64,000 bases of DNA from Bacteroidaceae bacterium (lineage in GTDB: Bacteria; Bacteroidota; Bacteroidia; Bacteroidales; Bacteroidaceae). Shown piece after piece: positions 27,895-36,731 of this stretch (its first letter is position 1; every line of letters begins with the position of its first letter). A program made the translations under genes and the position numbers. Below the pieces are notes generated by a model. The model was not told where the DNA came from, made no database searches, and saw only the letters and a list, made by a program, of their open reading frames with translations. The DNA lies in NCBI GenBank assembly GCA_017522785.1, contig JAFWYF010000007.1, positions 62,001 through 126,000 on the forward strand, written 5' to 3'.

Positions 27895-28494
27895 ATGTTT
27901 TCCGGAATAGTTGAAGAATTCGCTACGGTGAAGAGAATAGAAAGAGAGCAGGGTAATGTACATTTCACACTAACTTGTTCATTTGTGAATGAATTAAAGA
28001 TAGACCAAAGTGTTTCGCATAACGGTGTGTGTCTCACAGTAGTTAATATTGCCGATGGTTGCTATACTGTAACAGCAATGCAAGAGACCTTATTACGTTC
28101 AAATTTAGGCGATTTGCAGGTTGGCGACAAAGTTAATGTAGAAAGAAGTATGCTCATGAATGGTCGTCTCGACGGACATATTGTTCAGGGGCATGTAGAC
28201 CAAACTGCAGAGTGTGTCGAAGTTCGCGATGCCGATGGAAGTTGGTACTACACATTCTGCTATGCAAAAGATAGCGAGATGGCAAAAAAAGGTTACATCA
28301 CAGTTGATAAAGGTTCAGTTTGCGTGAATGGTGTAAGTTTAACTGTGTGTGAGCCAACAGAGAACTCTTTCACTGTGGCAATCATTCCATATACATACGA
28401 GCATACCAATTTTCATACAATAAAGGTTGGTACACGTGTTAATATTGAATTCGACATCATAGGCAAGTACATTGCACGTATTGCAAATATTTAA
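27895..28494 (+). CDS. ribE: Riboflavin synthase, alpha subunit
   Basis: 199 residues, made of two tandem lumazine-binding domains. The first begins MFSGIVEEFATVKRIE and contains VSHNGVCLTVV. The second begins near residue 90 (GRLDGHIVQGHVDQTAE) and contains the matching VCVNGVSLTVCE. Two lumazine molecules dismutate to riboflavin at the domain interface. The nitroreductase gene, encoding a likely flavoenzyme, follows after 5 bases, an apt pairing of flavin synthesis and use. Confidence 0.96.
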   Translation: MFSGIVEEFATVKRIEREQGNVHFTLTCSFVNELKIDQSVSHNGVCLTVVNIADGCYTVTAMQETLLRSNLGDLQVGDKVNVERSMLMNGRLDGHIVQGHVDQTAECVEVRDADGSWYYTFCYAKDSEMAKKGYITVDKGSVCVNGVSLTVCEPTENSFTVAIIPYTYEHTNFHTIKVGTRVNIEFDIIGKYIARIANI

Positions 28495-28499
28495 TAGCG

Positions 28500-29039
28500 A
28501 TGAACAGTTTCCTTGAATTGGCACAGGCCCGTCAGAGCGATAGGTCATTCATCTCAGGCAAAAAAATAGAGCGCGAGGTGCTAGAACGTATAGTCGAAGC
28601 GGCTAGGTTGGCTCCGTCTGCATGTAATGGACAGCCATGGCATTTCACAGTTGTTACCGACGATACTCTGTTGCCCGAAGTGGGAAAGGCTACGTCGAGC
28701 CTTGGAATGAACCGTTTTGTTAAAGATGCAGCAGCATTGGTGCTTATAACTCACGAACCAACAAACCTCACCTCCAAATTAGGCTGTGGAATAAAAGATA
28801 AAGATTTTCCAATGATGGATTTGGGCATTGCTTCGGCATATATGACGCTGGCTGCCGAGGATGAAGGTATAGGCTCGTGTATTCTTGGCTGGTTCGACGA
28901 AAAGAAGATAAAAGAACTTGTCTGTATTCCCCAAAAGAAACGTCTTATGCTAATAGTTGCATTAGGATACGCCGCAAAACCAAAGCGTAAGAAGATACGT
29001 AAAGAGTGGGGCAAAGTTGTTTCGTTCGAGAAATATTAA
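28500..29039 (+). CDS. Nitroreductase-family FMN oxidoreductase
   Basis: 179 residues, the size of the minimal nitroreductase fold. The FMN phosphate-binding start ARQSDRSF (10-17) and APSACNGQPWHF (38-49) are clear. A C-terminal IVALGYAAKPKRKK segment with basic residues matches the FMN-binding tail of the family. Uses NAD(P)H to reduce nitro or quinone compounds in general; the physiological substrate is unknown. Co-transcribed with ribE. Confidence 0.9.
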   Translation: MNSFLELAQARQSDRSFISGKKIEREVLERIVEAARLAPSACNGQPWHFTVVTDDTLLPEVGKATSSLGMNRFVKDAAALVLITHEPTNLTSKLGCGIKDKDFPMMDLGIASAYMTLAAEDEGIGSCILGWFDEKKIKELVCIPQKKRLMLIVALGYAAKPKRKKIRKEWGKVVSFEKY

Positions 29040-29097
29040 CTCCGTTTTACTTTAATGGTACTCAACTGCAAATATATTTAGTTTAGTATTCAATATA

Positions 29098-29137
29098 TAC
29101 GACAAAAGGGACACTGCGCAGTGTCCCTTTTGTCGTA
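29098..29137. terminator. Perfect 40-bp palindrome between nitroreductase gene and rnpB
   Basis: Loopless perfect inverted repeat (core GGGACACTGCGCAGTGTCCC). It lies 4 bases past the RNase P RNA 3' end and about 59 past the nitroreductase stop, so it can end both transcripts. Confidence 0.8.
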
Positions 29138-29140
29138 GAA

Positions 29141-29487
29141 AACAGTCGGCCTATAAGCCGGGTTCTGTACCTTTTGCAAGGCGTCTGTCATTCATCTATG
29201 CCAAATGTCGCCACATGGCTAAAGCGTTCTACCCTCCGGCTCGGGCGAGCAACCCTCAAACACCGGTTTACATGAACTTGCAACTTCCAAGACGCACGGC
29301 TCGTACATCGCTGCACGACCGGTGGGCTCTTACCCCACCTTCTCACCCTTACCCTTGCAGGCGGTTATTTTCTTCTGCGTTACTCTGCCTTCGCAGGCGG
29401 CTTTCTGTTAGGAAGTGGAATGCTCTGTGTTGCCCGGACTTTCCTCCTTTGTCTCAATGGACAACGGCGACAGACCGTCCGACTGTT
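29141..29487 (-). ncRNA. rnpB: RNase P RNA
   Basis: About 347 nt, type A layout. The P1 arms are exact: AACAGTCGG at the 5' end (29479-29487 on the complement) pairs with CCGACTGTT at the 3' end (29141-29149). The universally conserved 5' block GAGGAAAGTCCGGGC lies at about 29433-29447 and the 3' block ACAGAACCCGGCTTA at about 29153-29167. It matures the 5' ends of tRNAs. The promoter lies some 57 bases upstream, so a short leader with two small hairpins is probably removed or retained as a 5' extension. Ends are set from the P1 helix, not mapped. Confidence 0.95.
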
Positions 29488-29543
29488 GTATGAAGTAGTG
29501 TACTATGCACTTAGTTAATGCGGTATGTTATCATACTTTACGG

Positions 29544-29575
29544 CAAAGGTACAATTTTTTTTTAAATAGTACAAA
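29544..29575 (-). promoter_or_regulatory. Bacteroidota-type promoter of rnpB
   Basis: On the minus strand TTTG (29572-29575), a 20-base spacer, then TACCTTTG (29544-29551). Confidence 0.6.
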
Positions 29576-29960
29576 AAACCGGCATAGAACAGACAAAGAG
29601 ATTGTTTCAACGGTTGATTGCTGTGTTTGACTTTGTCCAAATTGCTCCCGTTCGTTGTACAATTGTAAACAAGTTTACATTACACTCACTTGCTCGCAAC
29701 TTTAAGACAGTGCCGAATATTTTTAAATTACTTCTGCTATGAATAATTCCGCGAACCACCATATACGCTTTACCGCGTAAGAAGGTAATCTTTAAAACAA
29801 CGGCACCGTAAGAGAGACTCGAACGCCCGCGTGCCGAATTTTTCGTTTCCTTTTTTAAAAAAGGAAAGACAAAAGAAAAATAATTTAAAGCAAGAACTAC
29901 TCTTTGAACTCCGAGGCTTTAAAGGTGAGAACTAACTTAAATTCACTGATAATACGCTGA
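29576..29960. other. Non-coding gap between rnpB and the sialidase gene
   Basis: No convincing gene. It contains an inverted pair CGGCAC (29801-29806) / GTGCCG (29831-29836) followed by AATTTTT, which could be a terminator or small structured RNA. On the minus strand the loop reads GCGTTCGAGTCTCTCTTACG, resembling a tRNA T-arm without its other half. A poly-purine patch follows at about 29850-29890. On the minus strand a short open stretch reads SWGTEEFKQRTQR, which I regard as chance or relic. Confidence 0.4.
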
Positions 29961-30033
29961 GTTCTTTGCTTAAATTCCTCGGTGCCCCACGAACCTTCTT
30001 TCTCTGTACTTTATGCTTTGTATTGCCCTTTTA
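29961..30033. repeat. Dispersed intergenic repeat, copy A
   Basis: About 73 bp with core CTCGGTGCCCCACGAAC, clearly related to the segment at 41632-41705 (16 identical bases in the core and scattered matches on both sides). It overlaps the -33 region of the sialidase promoter. Function unknown. Confidence 0.6.
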
Positions 30034-30052
30034 AAAAAATGTTATATCTTCG
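30023..30052 (+). promoter_or_regulatory. Probable promoter of the sialidase gene
   Basis: TTG at 30023-30025, a 19-base spacer, then TATCTTCG at 30045-30052, 31 bases before the ATG. Confidence 0.5.
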
Positions 30053-30083
30053 CATAGAAATAAATTAAACACAATATTTTAAC

Positions 30084-31415
30084 ATGAAAAAAACTCTATT
30101 AATCGTTCTCTCGGCTCTAATGTTTGCCAATACTAACATATTAGCCAATGCCGATAGCGAATCTCAAAAGACATTTAATCTATTCCCAACAAAAACAACC
30201 GAAGACATCCCTTATCGCATACCAGCTATTGCAGTAACAAAAGATGGCGCATTGGTAGCTGTTGCCGATTATCGTTTTTGTCGTGCCGATATTGGTAATG
30301 GCAGAATAGATTTGCATAGTCGAATAAGCTATGATAATGGCGCTACATGGAGTCAAATAAAAACAATTATATCGGGTGATGGTAAAAAGGTCGATAACAA
30401 CCCCAATATCTCACTTTCAGCAGGCTATGGCGACCCATGTATTGTTGCCGACAGAGAAAGCAACCGTTTGTTGCTAATATGTGTTTGTGGCTATCAAACC
30501 TATTTCGCGGCAACACGCGATGTACCTAATCAGGTAGCACGTCTTTATAGCGATGATGGTGGCAAGACATGGAGCAAGCCACAAGTTATCACAGAGCAAT
30601 TCTATGCTCCTTTGGATAAATCGTTGGTTGGCCCAATAAAATCTATGTTCATTGGCTCGGGACGAATACATCAGAGCCGAATAACAAAGGTTGGCGATTA
30701 CTATCGTCTCTATGCCTCTATGCTTGCACGCGACAAGGATGGTCGTTTCTGTAATTTCGTGGTCTATTCCGACGATTTTGGAGGTCAATGGGATATATTG
30801 GGTGGTGTAGACGTGCCTCCCATTCCCCTAGGTGGTGATGAGCCTAAAACCGAAGAGTTGCCCGATGGCTCAATATTGTTGAGCTCTCGTTGTGGAGGTG
30901 GTCGTTTGTATAATATCTTTACATTCACCGATAGCGATAAGGCACAGGGCTATTGGGGAAAGTATGCTTTTTCGGGAGAGAAGAATAACGGTGTTACAGC
31001 ACTTGGTAACTCATGCAATGGCGAGGTGATGATTTTGCCTGTTAAACGAAACTGCGACAACAAGGATATGTTCATCGCATTACAATCACTGCCTTTTGGT
31101 AATGGCCGTACAAATGTAGGTATATATTACAAAGAACTAGCTTCATTCAGCGATTATAACTACCCACAGAACTTTGCCAAAGAGTGGGATGGCCGTTTGC
31201 AGGTAACTGATAAGGCATCGGCATATTCAACAATGATACAGCAGGCAAACGGTGCGTTAGCGTTTATCTACGAAGAAGATACATATAAAACTGTTGGTGG
31301 AGGCTATTCAATTATATATAAGGAATTGACAATAGAAGATATTACAAACGGCAAATACTCCTATAACCCAAATGTAGATAGGGCACAGTTCGTAATTGAT
31401 ACTCTCGATAAGTAG
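30084..31415 (+). CDS. Exo-alpha-sialidase (GH33)
   Basis: 443 residues with signal peptide MKKTLLIVLSALMFANTNILANA. The arginine-bearing start motif reads YRIP (44-47), followed by three Asp boxes: SYDNGATW (82-89), YSDDGGKTW (156-164) and YSDDFGGQW (229-237). The six-bladed propeller hydrolyses terminal sialic acid from host glycans in the periplasm or on the surface. Many Bacteroides sialidases are about 540 residues, with an extra N-terminal domain; that domain is absent here. It stands alone between rnpB and the lrgAB-type genes, with its own promoter and terminator. No sialic-acid catabolism genes are in the window. Confidence 0.95.
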   Translation: MKKTLLIVLSALMFANTNILANADSESQKTFNLFPTKTTEDIPYRIPAIAVTKDGALVAVADYRFCRADIGNGRIDLHSRISYDNGATWSQIKTIISGDGKKVDNNPNISLSAGYGDPCIVADRESNRLLLICVCGYQTYFAATRDVPNQVARLYSDDGGKTWSKPQVITEQFYAPLDKSLVGPIKSMFIGSGRIHQSRITKVGDYYRLYASMLARDKDGRFCNFVVYSDDFGGQWDILGGVDVPPIPLGGDEPKTEELPDGSILLSSRCGGGRLYNIFTFTDSDKAQGYWGKYAFSGEKNNGVTALGNSCNGEVMILPVKRNCDNKDMFIALQSLPFGNGRTNVGIYYKELASFSDYNYPQNFAKEWDGRLQVTDKASAYSTMIQQANGALAFIYEEDTYKTVGGGYSIIYKELTIEDITNGKYSYNPNVDRAQFVIDTLDK

Positions 31416-31418
31416 AAC

Positions 31419-31448
31419 AAAAAATCTTCGCTTTGGCGAAGATTTTTT
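31419..31448 (+). terminator. Intrinsic terminator of the sialidase gene
   Basis: Perfect 13-base arms (AAAAAATCTTCGC / GCGAAGATTTTTT) with a 4-base loop and extended T run, starting 4 bases after the stop. Confidence 0.85.
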
Positions 31449-31450
31449 TT

Positions 31451-32143
31451 TTATATCAGCCATTCAAATCCAATGGTTGCAATAACTGTCATGCAACCGG
31501 CTACAGCAATGGATAGGCTACTCATGGCGCCCTCTATCTCACCAATCTCCATAGCTTTTGCAGTTCCCATTACGTGCGATGCAGTGCCAATGGCTATTCC
31601 CTTTGCTACCGGGTGTTTTATGTGTAAAATACGGCATAATATATCTCCGGCAATGTTTCCAAACAGGCCTGTTATCATTATCGCGGCAACAGTAATAGCC
31701 ACATAGCCATGCAACTCCTCGGAGAGGCTTATCCCTATGGCAGTGGTAATGGATTTTGGCAATAGGGTAACATATTCATGGTGTCCCAGACGAAAGAGTA
31801 GTGCCATACAAAAAATAGTAACACAGCTTGTGAGCACTCCCGATGCAATACCCACCATTATTGCTGTAAAGTTCTTTTTCAGTAATTTGAACTGCTCATA
31901 TAATGGTATGGCAAGACACACCGTTGCAGGGGTCAGAAGATAACTAAGGTGTTGTGCCCCAATATTGTATGTGTTGTAATCTATTCCAAACAACAGCAGT
32001 ATTCCAATGGTTAATGAAATGGCAATGAGCAATGGGTTGAAAATGAATAGATTAAACTTTTTTCTTAGATGCAAGCCAATGAGGTATGTACCAAGTGTAA
32101 TTACTAAACCTATAAAAATTGATGTCCCAAGTAACTCTTTCAT
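31451..32143 (-). CDS. lrgB: LrgB/CidB-family membrane protein
   Basis: 230 residues with about six membrane helices. The conserved segments SITTAIGISLSEELHGY and GIAIGTASHVMGTAKAMEIGE are diagnostic of LrgB. It works with LrgA; in Gram-positives the pair modulates autolysis, and in other bacteria and plants relatives export pyruvate or glycolate. The start overlaps the lrgA stop by 4 bases (ATGA), showing tight coupling. Its stop lies 3 bases from the sialidase terminator, which may serve both genes. Confidence 0.92.
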   Translation of the reverse strand: MKELLGTSIFIGLVITLGTYLIGLHLRKKFNLFIFNPLLIAISLTIGILLLFGIDYNTYNIGAQHLSYLLTPATVCLAIPLYEQFKLLKKNFTAIMVGIASGVLTSCVTIFCMALLFRLGHHEYVTLLPKSITTAIGISLSEELHGYVAITVAAIMITGLFGNIAGDILCRILHIKHPVAKGIAIGTASHVMGTAKAMEIGEIEGAMSSLSIAVAGCMTVIATIGFEWLI

Positions 32144-32502
32144 CTTTTGTTCCTCCTCTCTTTAAACTCTATTATCCATTGTGTTACGTGCCCCGAAACA
32201 GCAAGAACAATTATAGTGGAAACCAATGATATTACAACGATTGCAACAAGAAAACTCTGCATGGTATCCCACGCTCCAATAAGTCCTACTGTTGGTGGAA
32301 TAAACATCAAAGGCATAATGTAAATGAGGAATTTTCCGGTCTCTTTCACTGCCGACAGTTTAATTATGCCTGTTATTAGTGCTGTGAATAAAATGACCAT
32401 GCCATAGATACTTGCAGGAATGGGCAGTGGTATAATTATGTTAAGCAACTCCCCAATGAGTGAAATGGCTATTATTATTGTAAATTGTATAATATATTTC
32501 AT
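32140..32502 (-). CDS. lrgA: LrgA/CidA-family membrane protein
   Basis: 120 residues from the ATG at 32502. The frame is open to 32592, but the upstream 30 residues are polar, Cys-containing, overlap a terminator hairpin and do not resemble the family. From MKYIIQFTIIIAISLIGELL the protein has four helices with the family motif PLPIPASIYGMVILF. It is the holin-like partner of LrgB, which overlaps by 4 bases. Confidence 0.9.
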   Translation of the reverse strand: MKYIIQFTIIIAISLIGELLNIIIPLPIPASIYGMVILFTALITGIIKLSAVKETGKFLIYIMPLMFIPPTVGLIGAWDTMQSFLVAIVVISLVSTIIVLAVSGHVTQWIIEFKERRNKR

Positions 32503-32560
32503 TTTCCAAGAATTGATTAGCGAGTGCAGTCTATTTTTACAATTTATCGCAAAGTTATAA

Positions 32561-32586
32561 AAAATGCAGGGTAGACCCTGCATTTT
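32561..32586 (-). terminator. Intrinsic terminator upstream of lrgA
   Basis: AAAATGCAGGG / CCCTGCATTTT arms around a 4-base loop, 3 bases after the stop of the gene at 32589, separating it from lrgAB. Confidence 0.75.
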
Positions 32587-32588
32587 TA

Positions 32589-33068
32589 TCATTTTTTGTA
32601 GAACATATAATCTCCCAATGGCTGGTAGTTATGTGGCACATATTCGTGTAGCCTGTATATTGCCACACTCTCGCTATTGCTACTGTATAACTCCACCATT
32701 AACGACAGTGTAGAGTTGCTACGTGCCAATTCTTTCAATTTGCGGAACTCACCGTTCGCCAAAGCCTTCTCAACCATGTCGCGTTGTGAAATTTCAAAAT
32801 ATATTACATCCTCTTCAAGAACTTCTTTGGTGGGCACGTATTTGAAGTTCTTGCCTGTAAAGAATAGTTTTGCAATACCGATGAGCAACAACACAACAGC
32901 AATAGCAGTTATTGGCATCGAAGAGTCGCTCTCGCTGTTAATGAGTAGTGAGTACACTCCTAATACAAGTGCTATTGCTATTATCAAAATAGCTGTAGCG
33001 GGGAATTTATTAACTGTTGTAATATTGTTCTCTTTCAAAAATTGTGAGTTAATTATATCGTTTTTCAT
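32589..33068 (-). CDS. Small membrane protein, unknown function
   Basis: 159 residues. Two hydrophobic segments (about 23-43 ATAILIIAIALVLGVYSLL and 50-68 ITAIAVVLLLIGIAKLF) separated by a short polar turn, then a soluble C-terminal domain of about 90 residues (EEDVIYFEISQRDMVEKALA; IYRLHEYVPHNYQPLG). I do not recognise the family. It has its own terminator before lrgA. Confidence 0.65.
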   Translation of the reverse strand: MKNDIINSQFLKENNITTVNKFPATAILIIAIALVLGVYSLLINSESDSSMPITAIAVVLLLIGIAKLFFTGKNFKYVPTKEVLEEDVIYFEISQRDMVEKALANGEFRKLKELARSNSTLSLMVELYSSNSESVAIYRLHEYVPHNYQPLGDYMFYKK

Positions 33069-33194
33069 AATCTTCTTAATTTATAAATGTATGTGAATGA
33101 ATGTACCAAAATTTTGGCACAATAGTAAAGAGTGCATCATTGACGCACTGCAGAAATTTAAAAAAATGAAATCTGTTCTTATAAAAAGAAGATG

Positions 33195-33584
33195 CTAAAT
33201 AATTATTTGTCGCAGGGCAAATATATAATAACTCTTGCCTCTTTTCGATTTTGCGACAGTTAGAGTGCTCTCTTTAATATATTTCCACTCTATTATATTA
33301 TGTTTTGTATTATATACGTAGAAACTCTTACCTACATGGCTTCCATTACATTGCCACTGACTTTGTTGTTGTCTGCTATGTTGTACACAATGCGTGTGTG
33401 GTAGCTCAAAAGAACTTTTTGTTAATATGTCGGTAAGGCTCTCTATATTGCTCTTTGCGACAGATTCAATTGTACCAACCTCTTTCTTTGCCACATAGCT
33501 GTATGTAGTGCCTAATGCCTGCACACTTTGTGTGGCAGACAACAGTAGTATTGTAAATAATATATGTAACAGAATTCTCTTCAT
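33195..33584 (-). CDS. Secreted small protein, unknown function
   Basis: 129 residues with signal peptide MKRILLHILFTILLLSATQSVQA. The mature part contains two His/Cys-containing clusters (PHTHCVQHSRQQQ and WQCNGSHVG), which could bind metal or form a disulphide. No recognised domain. It stands alone between the small membrane-protein gene and the PAP2 gene. Confidence 0.6.
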   Translation of the reverse strand: MKRILLHILFTILLLSATQSVQALGTTYSYVAKKEVGTIESVAKSNIESLTDILTKSSFELPHTHCVQHSRQQQSQWQCNGSHVGKSFYVYNTKHNIIEWKYIKESTLTVAKSKRGKSYYIFALRQIII

Positions 33585-33640
33585 TGTATATTTTCCGCTT
33601 GCGAATATAGTAAAAAAATACGAAGTTTACCCCATGAAAA

Positions 33641-33674
33641 TATAAATCTCAAGAACTGCTTCCTGAGATTTATA
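33641..33674 (-). terminator. Hairpin downstream of the PAP2 gene
   Basis: TATAAATCTCA / TGAGATTTATA arms with a 12-base loop, followed on the minus strand by TTTTC. Confidence 0.55.
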
Positions 33675-33715
33675 TTATATTGTTTAAATATGTACCATGT
33701 GGTTAGTGCCGTTCT

Positions 33716-34372
33716 CTACGAAACCAATGCTCTAAAGGTGGAATATGCAACTATTCCGGCAACGGTCATTGTAAAGATAATAATTGGAGCGTATGCTTGT
33801 CTTACCTCTCCACGAGGGTAGTTACATATTGCAATCTGCAAGGTGTAAATAACACAGGCGGTTGTAATACCAACCATTGTACCAAACAGCCAATCGCCGG
33901 GGTAGTGTACACCTAAGTATGAGCGTGAATAGCATGTGATGAGTGCCCATGTCATCAGAGTGAGCGATAACCAATGTTTGCGGAACAGCAAGAATATATA
34001 AAAAGCCAGTGCCCATGTATTAGATGCATGGTTCGACGGAAAACCATAGCGACCTCCACGCTTCTCATTCACTATGTGCACAAACTCCGATATAGGATTC
34101 TCTAAATTGCTTGGGCGTAGACGACCAAAAATTTCCTTTAACAGGTGTGCTACTTGGTCGGCAACGAGTATTAGGAGTGCTACAGCTATAACACAGAACA
34201 AAATATGTTTCCAGACAAAACTTTTCCACATGACATACAGAATAGATAAGTACATGGGTATCCATATAATTTTGTCGCTAAAATAGTACATGAAACCGTC
34301 GAAAAAAGTGTTATGTCCTTCGTTTATGGTAAAAAACAAAGATGTGTCGAGTTGAATTAAGGAGTCTAACAT
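33716..34372 (-). CDS. PAP2-family phosphatase
   Basis: 218 residues, five or six membrane helices. The three lipid-phosphatase motifs are intact: K79-x6-R86-P87 (KEIFGRLRP), PSNH at 112-115 and S149-R150-x5-H156-x3-D160 (SRSYLGVHYPGD). Such enzymes dephosphorylate undecaprenyl pyrophosphate or phosphatidyl lipids in the inner membrane, active site facing the periplasm. It follows the LTA-synthase-like gene by 53 bases and may recycle lipid products of that enzyme. Confidence 0.92.
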   Translation of the reverse strand: MLDSLIQLDTSLFFTINEGHNTFFDGFMYYFSDKIIWIPMYLSILYVMWKSFVWKHILFCVIAVALLILVADQVAHLLKEIFGRLRPSNLENPISEFVHIVNEKRGGRYGFPSNHASNTWALAFYIFLLFRKHWLSLTLMTWALITCYSRSYLGVHYPGDWLFGTMVGITTACVIYTLQIAICNYPRGEVRQAYAPIIIFTMTVAGIVAYSTFRALVS

Positions 34373-34425
34373 AATTTATTGGGTTTATGGTTCGCTATTT
34401 TTTTATATCTGTATTGCAAATGTTT

Positions 34426-36285
34426 TTAGCGTTTGGCTAGGTCGTCATATAGTTTCTGCAGGTAGGCTTTTCCCGGTGTCAGGTTCTTTCCCTGAGCATT
34501 ACCACTATCCACTACAACTCGGTCCGATTGGCAATCGTAAATCAATTGGTTCTCGGTTGTTACCATGCCAAAAGCGTCGGGCACTGTAAAGAATGCAAAG
34601 TGTGGCACATTATTGTCGAGCAGGTCCTTGCTGAATGTGAACTCGCCATGTGGCAAACCGAGCTGTGCCAAAAGTGTTGCGGCAAGGTCGTGCTGTGAGC
34701 CATAGGTATCTATCTGTCGTTGCTGGCGTACTGCACCACCAACCATGAGCAATGGAATGGTGTATCGTTGTAGTTCCAAATTGGTTATATTTTGTGGATA
34801 TGCACCCAAGTGGTCGGGGATAAGCACAACCAAAGTGTTCTCCCATTGTGGCAACTCTTTGAAACGTTGTATAAAGTCGCCTAAGCAACTATCGGCGTAT
34901 GCAAAGGCATTCAGTCGGTCATTCTCCAAACGTCTGAATGGAACCTCGAAAGGTTCATGGCTACTGCTTGTTTGCAATACTCTATAATAGGGCTCTTTTT
35001 TTTCTGTCGGTTGGTTTGCCTCTTCTTGCAGGTCGTTTAGCACACGATTATATACAACATGGTCGTGCGCACCCCATTTGCTTAAGCGTTCCGATACCGA
35101 AAAATCTCTGTCCGAAACAATAGATTCAAACCCCGATGAAACTAGGTAGGAACGCATGTTGGTGAAGTCGGCATCACCACCATAGTAGTATTTTGTTCTG
35201 TAACCTGCTTTGCGCAAAGAACCGGCTATGGAAGGCAGGCTCTGCGTCTTGCGTGGGTACTTCATTATGCTGGTAGTGGGTTGTGCGGGGTAGCCACTCA
35301 GCACCGATACCAATCCGCGGTCGGTGCGGAAACTATTCGCAAACATATTGGTAAAGAGCACTCCTTCTTTTGCGAGGCTATCCATGCACACTGCCACGTT
35401 AGGCTCACCACCTAAACTCTCCATTAGGTGCGAAGAGAAACTTTCAAGAATAATAAGCAGTATATCGGGGCGTTGGGTAGTTAGCAAGGTGTCTTTGGGT
35501 GCTATCTCTGTTGCTGTATTGTTTTCTCTTGCTTGTGTGTCTTGTAACGAGGCAAAGACAGCGTCGGCATCAGCAGAATCCATAAAACGGTATTGTGCAG
35601 CAAAATTCTTCTGTTTGGATAGCGACTCCATAAACGAGAAAGCCGGGTTTGTAGCGGCATGGTTCAATCGCAAGTTGGAACTGAAATAAACCTTTCCGGT
35701 GTTCATGGTCGAAACGGTGAAACCTCCGCGAATGGGAATAATAAGCAATGCTGTCAGCAACAACATAACAACTGAGGTGGCTATGCGTTGGCGTGGCAAC
35801 TTCATTTTTTGTAGTAACCTGCTTAGTACGAAATAGAGTAGAACAGCTATTAGCACCATTGCTACTATTCCTCCCAGTACCATCCAAAGACTTATGCTTG
35901 CCAATGCATCTTTAGGCGAAGAAAAGAAATAGAATAGAGGAGTAGCATCCAAACGAAAACCCCAATATTCATATAGACCAAGGTCTACAACAAAAATTAC
36001 CGATAATAGCACAGATACAACCCATAAATATCCTTTCCAAATATTACACATAATTCCGGAGCGTGTCCATGCCGATGCAATGAACAGTAGGCCGGGAAGG
36101 ATACTCAAATAACCGGCTAACGACAAATCGAGTGGCAAACCATGATAAACCACATTAAACCAATCGCCTATGGGTGTATCTGCATACAAAGAATTGTAGA
36201 AGAGCATAAACAGTGGCTTTTGCAACATGAATATGCATACAAATAGAAAATATGTCTTTACCAGTCCTAATATTCTGTTTCTCAT
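34426..36285 (-). CDS. LTA-synthase-like membrane sulfatase/phosphotransferase
   Basis: 619 residues. Five N-terminal membrane helices, then a periplasmic alkaline-phosphatase-fold domain from about residue 255: TQRPDILLIILESFSSHLME (metal Glu), NSFRTDRGLVSVLSGYPA (Thr nucleophile), GAHDHVVYNRVL and VVLIPDHLGAYP (Asp-His metal site). Relatives transfer glycerol-phosphate or phosphoethanolamine from lipids to glycans. A Gram-negative Bacteroidota has no classical lipoteichoic acid, so a lipid A or glycan modification is more likely. Metal residues are all in place, in contrast to the protein at 6270-7817. Confidence 0.85.
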   Translation of the reverse strand: MRNRILGLVKTYFLFVCIFMLQKPLFMLFYNSLYADTPIGDWFNVVYHGLPLDLSLAGYLSILPGLLFIASAWTRSGIMCNIWKGYLWVVSVLLSVIFVVDLGLYEYWGFRLDATPLFYFFSSPKDALASISLWMVLGGIVAMVLIAVLLYFVLSRLLQKMKLPRQRIATSVVMLLLTALLIIPIRGGFTVSTMNTGKVYFSSNLRLNHAATNPAFSFMESLSKQKNFAAQYRFMDSADADAVFASLQDTQARENNTATEIAPKDTLLTTQRPDILLIILESFSSHLMESLGGEPNVAVCMDSLAKEGVLFTNMFANSFRTDRGLVSVLSGYPAQPTTSIMKYPRKTQSLPSIAGSLRKAGYRTKYYYGGDADFTNMRSYLVSSGFESIVSDRDFSVSERLSKWGAHDHVVYNRVLNDLQEEANQPTEKKEPYYRVLQTSSSHEPFEVPFRRLENDRLNAFAYADSCLGDFIQRFKELPQWENTLVVLIPDHLGAYPQNITNLELQRYTIPLLMVGGAVRQQRQIDTYGSQHDLAATLLAQLGLPHGEFTFSKDLLDNNVPHFAFFTVPDAFGMVTTENQLIYDCQSDRVVVDSGNAQGKNLTPGKAYLQKLYDDLAKR

Positions 36286-36633
36286 AATAATGCCAAATTG
36301 TCATTAGGAGACAAAACTACTCCTGTTCGTGTCCTAATCGTGTAACTAACTATCATTAATTTCAACCTATTGATTTGTTTTATTCATTACAAATATAGTG
36401 GTTGAAATATTAAGAAGCTGTTTTAAATTTCTAAAAAATATCTATTAATGAACATGTTTGTGTTATTAATGACTATGCTTTGCAAATATATTTTAATAAG
36501 TTAATTAAATTGCAATTAATTCACAAATAAATTTAGGGACTGTTAAATTTTTTCTCTGTTTTCTGTTCTGCTGTACTTTAATTGCTCCTTTTAATGTATA
36601 TAAATTATATTCGCAGAAAGTATATTATAAAAG

Positions 36634-36666
36634 AAACCGCTTTAACTTTTTAGATTAAAGCGGTTT
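36634..36666. terminator. Hairpin downstream of the secreted-protein gene
   Basis: Perfect 12-base arms AAACCGCTTTAA / TTAAAGCGGTTT, 9-base loop. It may end transcription from the minus-strand gene at 36772, about 105 bases away. Confidence 0.5.
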
Positions 36667-36731
36667 GTAAATGAAGCGTTAATGTGCTTTTGTTAATGCC
36701 CTAATGCGAATTATTACTTTCTAGAGCAGTA

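Noticed and set aside
29215-29493. 92-codon plus-strand open frame
   Set aside because: It lies entirely on the complement of RNase P RNA, whose P1 helix and conserved blocks are clear.
29801-29840. A tRNA gene
   Set aside because: Only a T-arm-like loop is present. The T-stem does not pair, and no anticodon or acceptor stems can be built.
36520-36560. Insertion sequence end (TTTAGGGACTGTTAAATTTTT)
   Set aside because: It looks like a terminal repeat, but no matching opposite end or transposase frame is nearby, so it is mentioned only as a feature of the gap.
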